NCBI GenBank assembly: GCA_025059415.1
Contig: JANXDQ010000001.1
Location: forward strand, 30,517-75,490
Reading direction: 5' to 3'
From: Aigarchaeota archaeon
GTDB lineage: Archaea; Thermoproteota; Nitrososphaeria_A; Caldarchaeales; Wolframiiraptoraceae
Length of the DNA: 44,974 nt
The notes under the pieces are model-generated. The model was given only the letters and a program-made list of their open reading frames with translations, was not told the origin of the DNA and ran no database searches. This document shows, piece by piece, positions 39,504 to 44,974 of the stretch. The first letter of the stretch is position 1. Every line of letters starts with the position of its first letter. A program made the translations under genes and the position numbers.

Positions 39504-39560
39504 GAACTTGTTGGCGTTGGAGCATTAAAGGTTTTGGGAATCAGGGGCTAGAGAAATCGG

Positions 39561-40985
39561 CTAAGGAGACCTCTTTGCCGGTCCACCCCTATTCGGGACT
39601 TGCCCCGGCCTTTCACCCCTATCCCTGGTGCCGGACTTCAGCTCCTCGATCTCATCTTTTACCTTGTTTAGGGTTTTCTCGACCCTTTCTAGGATCTTTA
39701 AGGCCTTTTGACCGTTTCCAGCATCGAGGTCCTTGCTGGCATCCTGCATCTCACTCAAGATTTTCTGGATCATTTCCTCAATATCGTGGAACACGTCTTC
39801 TGGGAGCTGGCCTTTTAATTCTCTAAGCCTTTCCATCAATTGATCGCGTTGTCTCTCGAGATCGCGCATCCTCTCGCGAAGTTTTTCCAAAAGCCTTTCC
39901 CGCATCTCCTCCCTCTCGGAAATCTTCTCGAACATCTTTTCAGCGTTCTTCAGCGCCCTTTCGGCTTCGACTAGGACTATAACTGCCTGTTTAAAGCTGA
40001 GGTTCCCCTCCCTAAGCATGTCCAGCGCATTCCTCAGTTTGCCTAGCACCTTGTCGAGTTCCTCCCCAAGCGCGGTGAGGTTTTTCTCGATGGCAGCTTC
40101 CCTGAGCTCCTCCAGTTCCTCGAGGCATTTCGCCATCCTCTCCTCTACCTGTCTTAGTCCGGTCTGAGTCCTATTTTTCACCAGCTCATGGATCTCACGG
40201 CGGCTGAGATTGTGCCTCTCCCTGAGCTCCTCCCACCTCTCCTTAGCCAGCGCCAGCAGCTCTCTCATCGCCGAGATCTTCTCCATCGCGTGCTCTATTG
40301 CGGCTATCGCAACTGGAGATGCGTTGAGAAATGTCAACTTCTCCTTAACCCTCTCCAAAACCTCTAAGACCTTGGAGCTGCTATTAAATGCCCTTTCAAG
40401 GCCAGTCATGTTTCCCCATTCAGCCGACTTATTTGTGAATTCTAGAATCGACTCGGTGATGTTGTGGACCTCTGCCGGCGCCATCCGGGCCCGGATATCC
40501 TTCATGATCCCCCTGAGATGTCCAAAAGACCACGCATGCCTTAACTTCTCCTTGAATTCAAAACGTTCTTCTTTGCTGACGTTTAGCCCCATGAAGGCGT
40601 GTTCCAGTCTCTCCCGCAATCTCTCGGAGAGAGCCCTCGTGACATTCTCCTCGCCCACGAGCCCCCTGGAGTCCATGTTTCTCCTTAATTCCGCTAGGAC
40701 CGCCTTTGCCTCCCTAACGAAGTCGTTGAGCCCCTCACGTGACATCGCACTGACGTTTGCAGCTAAGGTTTCCCTGACCCTGACTTTAAGCTCGGCGGTC
40801 ATGTTTGACATTTCTGCAGCCCTAGCGATAATGCGTTGCAGGAGCTCCGCCTGAGTCCTCAATCTACGGAGCTCGGGATCCATCTCGGAATTACCCGCCT
40901 CTGCGGATACGATGGATGACATCATGCTTATGGCCAGTAGGGATAATAGGATGAATGCTGTGAACTTTAGGGTAACGTTCCCCAT
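39561..40985 (-). CDS. Secreted Glu/Lys/Arg-rich coiled-coil protein, function unknown
   Basis: Signal peptide LKFTAFILLSLLAISMMSSIVSAEA; long heptad helices; multiple N-x-S/T sites. Confidence 0.78.
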   Translation of the reverse strand: MGNVTLKFTAFILLSLLAISMMSSIVSAEAGNSEMDPELRRLRTQAELLQRIIARAAEMSNMTAELKVRVRETLAANVSAMSREGLNDFVREAKAVLAELRRNMDSRGLVGEENVTRALSERLRERLEHAFMGLNVSKEERFEFKEKLRHAWSFGHLRGIMKDIRARMAPAEVHNITESILEFTNKSAEWGNMTGLERAFNSSSKVLEVLERVKEKLTFLNASPVAIAAIEHAMEKISAMRELLALAKERWEELRERHNLSRREIHELVKNRTQTGLRQVEERMAKCLEELEELREAAIEKNLTALGEELDKVLGKLRNALDMLREGNLSFKQAVIVLVEAERALKNAEKMFEKISEREEMRERLLEKLRERMRDLERQRDQLMERLRELKGQLPEDVFHDIEEMIQKILSEMQDASKDLDAGNGQKALKILERVEKTLNKVKDEIEELKSGTRDRGERPGQVPNRGGPAKRSP

Positions 40986-41055
40986 GCCCTCGATCCACCG
41001 CTAGAAATCATCGGCTAGCACGGATATGAGGAACCCCCTGGAAAATGGGTTTCAT

Positions 41056-41079
41056 CCGTTTTCTCCCACAAGAAAACGG
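41056..41079. repeat. Inverted repeat CCGTTTTCT-CCCACA-AGAAAACGG flanked by GGGTTTCA direct repeats
   Basis: Perfect 9-bp arms, 6-nt loop; GGGTTTCA at 41047-41054 and 41078-41085. Confidence 0.7.
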
Positions 41080-41082
41080 GTT

Positions 41083-41982
41083 TCACTCAAAGTCTCGGAT
41101 CAGTAGGAGCTTATTGAATGGCCCCTCCTTGACTATCTCGATATATCCGAGTTCCTCAAGCTTCCTGACATGCCTCCAGAGAGTCGTCTTCGGCAACCTC
41201 AAAACGGCCTGTAGATCCCCCTGCATCATCGACCCGCCACTCCCCTTAATCAGCCTCAGGATCTCCAGATCTACATTGGATAAGCCCTCTCGTAGGAACC
41301 GTGAACGGCCACGTCTCCTGAGTAGGAGGACTGAAGACGCCGCAGCTATGGCGATCACCAAGCCCGCCGCTATTAACCCAAACTGAGCCCAGAACGCCAC
41401 CTCCGTTCCGGTGAAAGCTATAGACGTATACGTCTCGGTTGGCGGAGCTGTAGCTTTCTCCGTATGCGTCGCTGTCGTAGTGGTGGCCGTGCTCGATTGG
41501 CTGGATGTCGACGTGGCCATTTTCCTAATCACGTATTCGATCACCTGTGGACCATAGAATTCTATGAGCAGGCCGCCGTCAATGTATGTGAAGGCCACGG
41601 CGTTATCCGGGACCGAGAGCAGGACTATCTCAGGGTTCAGGATCAGCTTTACTAAATCGTCGCCCCTCACCTCGAATGAGAACACGTTATCGGTGACGGA
41701 GATGTTCGCGAGATAGGTTATCTCGACGCTACCCGGTTGTGGGGAAAATACGTAGAGCGAGTCGCCCTCATAGATCGGGACCAATTTTGACTCATTAATC
41801 TGAACCATTATTGACTCGGGTATGGGCTCCACGGGCAACGGGATGACGTTTAACCCCTCCTCGACTTCGGCGACAAACTTAACGGATACTACGCCATCAG
41901 GATCGATGGTCACTTGAGCGCCTTGGGCCTGTGCAGCTGCGAAAAACACCAGTAAAGCGAGTAAAAGCCCGGTGATCTTCAC
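41083..41982 (-). CDS. Membrane-tethered HTH regulator: signal, extracytoplasmic beta domain, T/S-rich stalk, TM, winged helix (COG2512-like)
   Basis: Signal at N-term; TSTSSQSSTATTTTATHTEKATAPPTETYTS; TM; LSNVDLEILRLIKGSGGSMMQGDLQAVLRLPKTTLWRHVRKLEELGYIEIVKEG. Confidence 0.85.
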   Translation of the reverse strand: MKITGLLLALLVFFAAAQAQGAQVTIDPDGVVSVKFVAEVEEGLNVIPLPVEPIPESIMVQINESKLVPIYEGDSLYVFSPQPGSVEITYLANISVTDNVFSFEVRGDDLVKLILNPEIVLLSVPDNAVAFTYIDGGLLIEFYGPQVIEYVIRKMATSTSSQSSTATTTTATHTEKATAPPTETYTSIAFTGTEVAFWAQFGLIAAGLVIAIAAASSVLLLRRRGRSRFLREGLSNVDLEILRLIKGSGGSMMQGDLQAVLRLPKTTLWRHVRKLEELGYIEIVKEGPFNKLLLIRDFE

Positions 41983-42175
41983 TAATGATAAGCACCAACA
42001 TTACGAAATATTATATTTTCTTCCCGATGCAAATCAATGAGAATCGGCTCGAAAACCTCGAATACCTAATTTCGCCGGTCAACATGAAGAGGTCTCTTAT
42101 GTTGAAGCCGCTACGATGTCTTGATGTAGATTTATTGTAGCTTGAGCGTGGATCTAATCTGGGTTAAGCTGGATC

Positions 42176-42676
42176 TTAACGCATTTTATAACCGGCTTTG
42201 ATGATATTCCTCGCCGCTATCTCCGCGGCCTTTGACATTACCTCCGCACATTTATTCCAGGCCCCTGACTCGATGAATTCCTTGACATCCTTTTCGTCTC
42301 TTAAGTTATAGACCCTGTCGAAGAGCCTCTTATGGATCTCCCTACAAATGGATGTCCCGAACTCATCCTTAAACTCGTCATAGATCCTGGTAGCTACCTC
42401 CATGCTCCTCGAATAATCCTCCGACATATCCGTCCTCTCCAACCTACTACGGCCGAAAATCACCCCAACACATAGTAGTGCTCCCAGCAGGGCCCCGCAT
42501 ACTTCGCCCGACCTCGCAACCCCTCCGGAGAGGGGAGATGCCGCCTTAAACACTTCGATGTCCGTTAACCCAAAGACCTCTTGAAGGGCCTTCAACGTCA
42601 TCTGAGCGCAACCATGAAACTCCTCCCCAAGAATCCCGGCCAACCTAGCGGCCCGCCTCGGCAGATCCTCCATCAC
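42176..42676 (-). CDS. C_GCAxxG_C_C family protein
   Basis: FHGCAQMTLKALQEVFG...SPLSGGVARSGEVCGALLGALLCVGVIFGR. Confidence 0.87.
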   Translation of the reverse strand: MMEDLPRRAARLAGILGEEFHGCAQMTLKALQEVFGLTDIEVFKAASPLSGGVARSGEVCGALLGALLCVGVIFGRSRLERTDMSEDYSRSMEVATRIYDEFKDEFGTSICREIHKRLFDRVYNLRDEKDVKEFIESGAWNKCAEVMSKAAEIAARNIIKAGYKMR

Positions 42677-42998
42677 GCACTTCCTCCAGAAAAAACATGA
42701 ATTGGCTCATAAATTTACATATCGCCAAGCGCTTGGAGCAGACCGAGCTCAGGCACATATCTCCGATCCTCCAAGTTTCTTATCACCGGGTATAAGAAGA
42801 TCTAAGATACCGGCGCGTAGGAAATTAGGCCTAATCCAGAACCTTTTAGTCGTAAATGCTCATAGCGAACCCTATCGTATTATTCACGTCCGAGTGGTTT
42901 AAGGATTATTGGGAGATTACGTAGCCGATACCCTGGTTTTACAAAGTGGTTAAGCTGGACATCACGCTTAAAAGAATGAGGCCGCAGCTGGAGCCGTA

Positions 42999-43649
42999 AT
43001 GCTCGAAGACCGAAACAAATACACCATTATTGGACTGGAAGAGCCGAGCAAGCGTGCTTTTTTGGGAAAGCCCCTGATCGAGAAGATAATGAAAGACTCT
43101 AGGGGTTGGATCGACTTATTACTCATGACGGTGAATGGGACGAAAATAGTGTTCAGCGAAAGCGATGACGTCGAGCCGAAGCATATTGCAGACGCGGCAT
43201 CATCCATAGCTAAGGCCACTTTAATGGTGATGGAGCTCTTCGGCGCAAAAAACTTCAACGAGATAGATCTCCAAGTTCAGGAAGGGCGATACCTCATAAT
43301 CAGAGGCTATAGGGAGTGCTATATCGCCGCCCTAACAAAGCCTAATCCGAGCCTCGGTTTAGTAAAGCTAGCACTCGATAGAAATCTGACATCAGACCGG
43401 CTACTTAGAAAAGTTATGCATGTTGCCCAGAAGGCCGCCGATGCGAGGATCCCAGAAGAAAAATCCGTTACAAAGGGTAATAGAGTCCCTGCATACATGA
43501 TAATCGAGATGATCGCAGATGGCATGAGTGTGAAAGAAATTTTGGAGAAACATCCAGAACTTACCGAGGATTATGTTAAAGCCACTTTAGAATACGCGGC
43601 CTCTGTACTGAAGAGGGAAGCCTATTGCGAAATTCCTTCCAGAGGATGA
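42999..43649 (+). CDS. Roadblock/LC7-like domain fused to C-terminal DUF433-like wHTH
   Basis: N-terminal ...WIDLLLMTVNGTKIVFSESDDVEPKHIADAASSIAKATLMVMELFGAKNFNEIDLQVQEGRYLIIRGYRECYIAALTKPNPSLGLVKLAL (roadblock-like); C-terminal NRVPAYMIIEMIADGMSVKEILEKHPELTEDYVKATLEYAASVLKRE (DUF433-like). Confidence 0.78.
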   Translation: MLEDRNKYTIIGLEEPSKRAFLGKPLIEKIMKDSRGWIDLLLMTVNGTKIVFSESDDVEPKHIADAASSIAKATLMVMELFGAKNFNEIDLQVQEGRYLIIRGYRECYIAALTKPNPSLGLVKLALDRNLTSDRLLRKVMHVAQKAADARIPEEKSVTKGNRVPAYMIIEMIADGMSVKEILEKHPELTEDYVKATLEYAASVLKREAYCEIPSRG

Positions 43650-43978
43650 TCATAGTGTTAACTCTATCCCCGCGATATGTTATTGTATGGTTTTGACGGG
43701 CATTTAATTTTAACAACTTGCGATGATGTTCTCGCGCGATCGGATAAACTCGCTTCCAAATCACCACTCTTTTTCACGCATCATGCTTCTCAAAAAATCG
43801 ACGTAATCTCCTTTACGAAAAGGATGGATGTAAAATGCATAAGTATGATTTTTATTGAAAACACCTCATCCCAGGAGTGGGGGAACCACACTGATATTGG
43901 TAAAAAGAATTGCACCCCTCAAAACATTAGGGAAGGGGGGTGTGGGGGCGCCCGGATTTGAACCGGGGGTCTCCGGGT

Positions 43979-44004
43979 GGCTCCTCTGACCAGGGAGTGA
44001 GGAT
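43979..44004 (-). other. tRNA-Trp intron at canonical position 37/38 (26 nt)
   Basis: CTCC-AG^A ... GGAG-CC^A: 4-bp central helix with 3-nt bulges (BHB). Confidence 0.85.
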
Positions 44005-44028
44005 CTGGAGCCCGGCGCCGTAGACCGT

Positions 44029-44056
44029 CAGCCCACATCGCGCCATGCCGTAGATT
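44029..44056 (-). other. tRNA-Trp D-loop intron (28 nt)
   Basis: GCCCA-GC^A ... TGGGC-TG^A: helix with 3-nt bulges; excision gives D-loop CAGCACGGTCTAC with GG. Confidence 0.72.
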
Positions 44057-44337
44057 GCTGGGCCACGCCCCCTTCGGAGCCTAATGTTTCTCGCGGAATT
44101 ATTAAACTTTCAAATATTTCAGTATGGATTTTCCAGGCGCAAGGTCTATTCAGAGGGCGGGAGATCTAATGGTTTCCTTAAGTAGTTTAGACGCGATTCA
44201 TGTATGAGCTAAGAGGAGTATGTGTATTTATTATTTAATTGAAAATTTATCCCCGCATCCTTTGAGACTGTTCTGTTTCTAACTACTGATCAGTAAACAT
44301 GGAGTCGGATGGGGGCCATGAGCCGTTGTGGCATAAG

Positions 44338-44973
44338 TCATTCCATTCTTCTCTTCGTCTTTAGATGTATTTTGCCTCCGAGGATGCTGTTGTTTGGTAT
44401 GAGCACTTTTGATCCATCATTTTTAACGATTGTTGTGAATAGTGTTGAGACGTCTTCTACTACCCCTTCTTCTCCGGATAAAATAACTTCATCACCAATT
44501 CTGAATGGCCTGGATATTAGTAAGAATAGGCCGGCTAATGTTTGCCCTATTACTTGCTGGGACGCAAAGCCTATGACCATGCCGATGAAGCCCCCTAGCG
44601 CGACTCCGGCGGCTCCCCCTGCTACGCCACCAGCTATAGCCGCAGCCAGGGCACCTATGCCCACCATTCTAACTATATTCCTGAGGGCGGCCGCCGTGGA
44701 ATGGTCGTATTTCCCCCTCATGCTCCAATAAAAGAACGTGGCAACCCCGCTGATTATCAGGTAACCGAAGGCTAGAGCGAGCAGTATCTGAACATACCCA
44801 ATATAGTCCACGATGACTATATTGTATTGTGGTAAGAAGCTTGTGAAAAGCCATTGAATAACAGCGGCGACAACAACATAGATCACGACATAGATGACCA
44901 CCTTAACTATGGAGAGCGTCGTCTTTTTAGCGATCTCAACCTTACTCATCTCTTGAGAAGACGAATCGGCCAA
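44338..44973 (-). CDS. MscS-type mechanosensitive channel (start at window edge, TTG or upstream)
   Basis: IAGGVAGGAAGVALGGFIGMVIGFASQQVIGQTLAGLFLLISRPFRIGDEVILSGEEGVVEDVSTLFTTIVKNDGSKVLIPNNSILGGKI. Confidence 0.93.
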   Translation of the reverse strand: MADSSSQEMSKVEIAKKTTLSIVKVVIYVVIYVVVAAVIQWLFTSFLPQYNIVIVDYIGYVQILLALAFGYLIISGVATFFYWSMRGKYDHSTAAALRNIVRMVGIGALAAAIAGGVAGGAAGVALGGFIGMVIGFASQQVIGQTLAGLFLLISRPFRIGDEVILSGEEGVVEDVSTLFTTIVKNDGSKVLIPNNSILGGKIHLKTKRRME

Positions 44974-44974
44974 T

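Larger units (their letters stand above)
43943..44072 (-). tRNA. tRNA-Trp (CCA) with two introns
   Basis: Removing complement(44029..44056) and complement(43979..44004) gives GGGGGCG TG GCC CAGCACGGTCTAC GGC G CCGGG CTCCAGA CCCGG AGACC CCCGG TTCAAAT CCGGG CGCCCCC A; TTTAATAAT TATA-like element upstream. Confidence 0.9.

Noticed and set aside
40210-40854. 214-aa plus-strand ORF antisense to the coiled-coil gene
   Set aside because: Ser/Leu-rich mirror of a Glu/Arg-rich coiled coil; no promoter or family signal.
42999-43649. Type II toxin-antitoxin pair based on the DUF433 domain
   Set aside because: No PIN/RelE-like toxin ORF adjacent; the domain is fused to a roadblock-like module instead.

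Overview
Gene-dense archaeal chromosomal window, about 45 kb. Evidence for Archaea: archaeal-type information-processing genes, a histone, a thermosome, an A-type ATPase, archaeosine TGT, aIF6, deoxyhypusine synthase, BHB-type tRNA introns, TATA/BRE-like promoters and many leaderless or TTG/GTG starts. I found no CRISPR array, transposase, integrase or obvious prophage. The lineage is probably thermophilic and may be TACK-like; that is inference only. Main blocks: PDCD5 / S19e / RNase P Rpp21 on the minus strand, interrupted by a plus-strand BMP-type nucleoside/sugar ABC transporter whose binding-protein gene carries an apparent single-base frameshift; Nep1; two tRNA-Gly genes around nadE; TtuA-like and aCPSF2/RNase J-like genes; TgtA; PAC2, aIF6, DUF424, HTH, DHS; UPF0182, TrmB, thermosome, histone; Adk, TrmI, SagB-like; the A-ATPase, with FHEABDC on plus converging on I, K and a small 2-TM gene on minus; then an accessory region with a C2H2-thioredoxin fusion, a secreted coiled-coil protein, a membrane-tethered HTH regulator and a roadblock-DUF433 fusion; then a double-intron tRNA-Trp and an MscS channel. 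The strongest non-annotated signals are (i) tRNA-Trp with two BHB introns, one in the D-loop, (ii) an orphan symmetric C/D-box sRNA with its own TATA box at 27920-27979, (iii) paired inverted-repeat operators around the BMP-transporter TATA box, (iv) a 2-TM mini-protein in the ATPase I-K operon, and (v) unusual domain fusions (C2H2-TM-thioredoxin, roadblock-DUF433, membrane-anchored Hsp20-like). Homology calls come from reading the translations; no searches were run.
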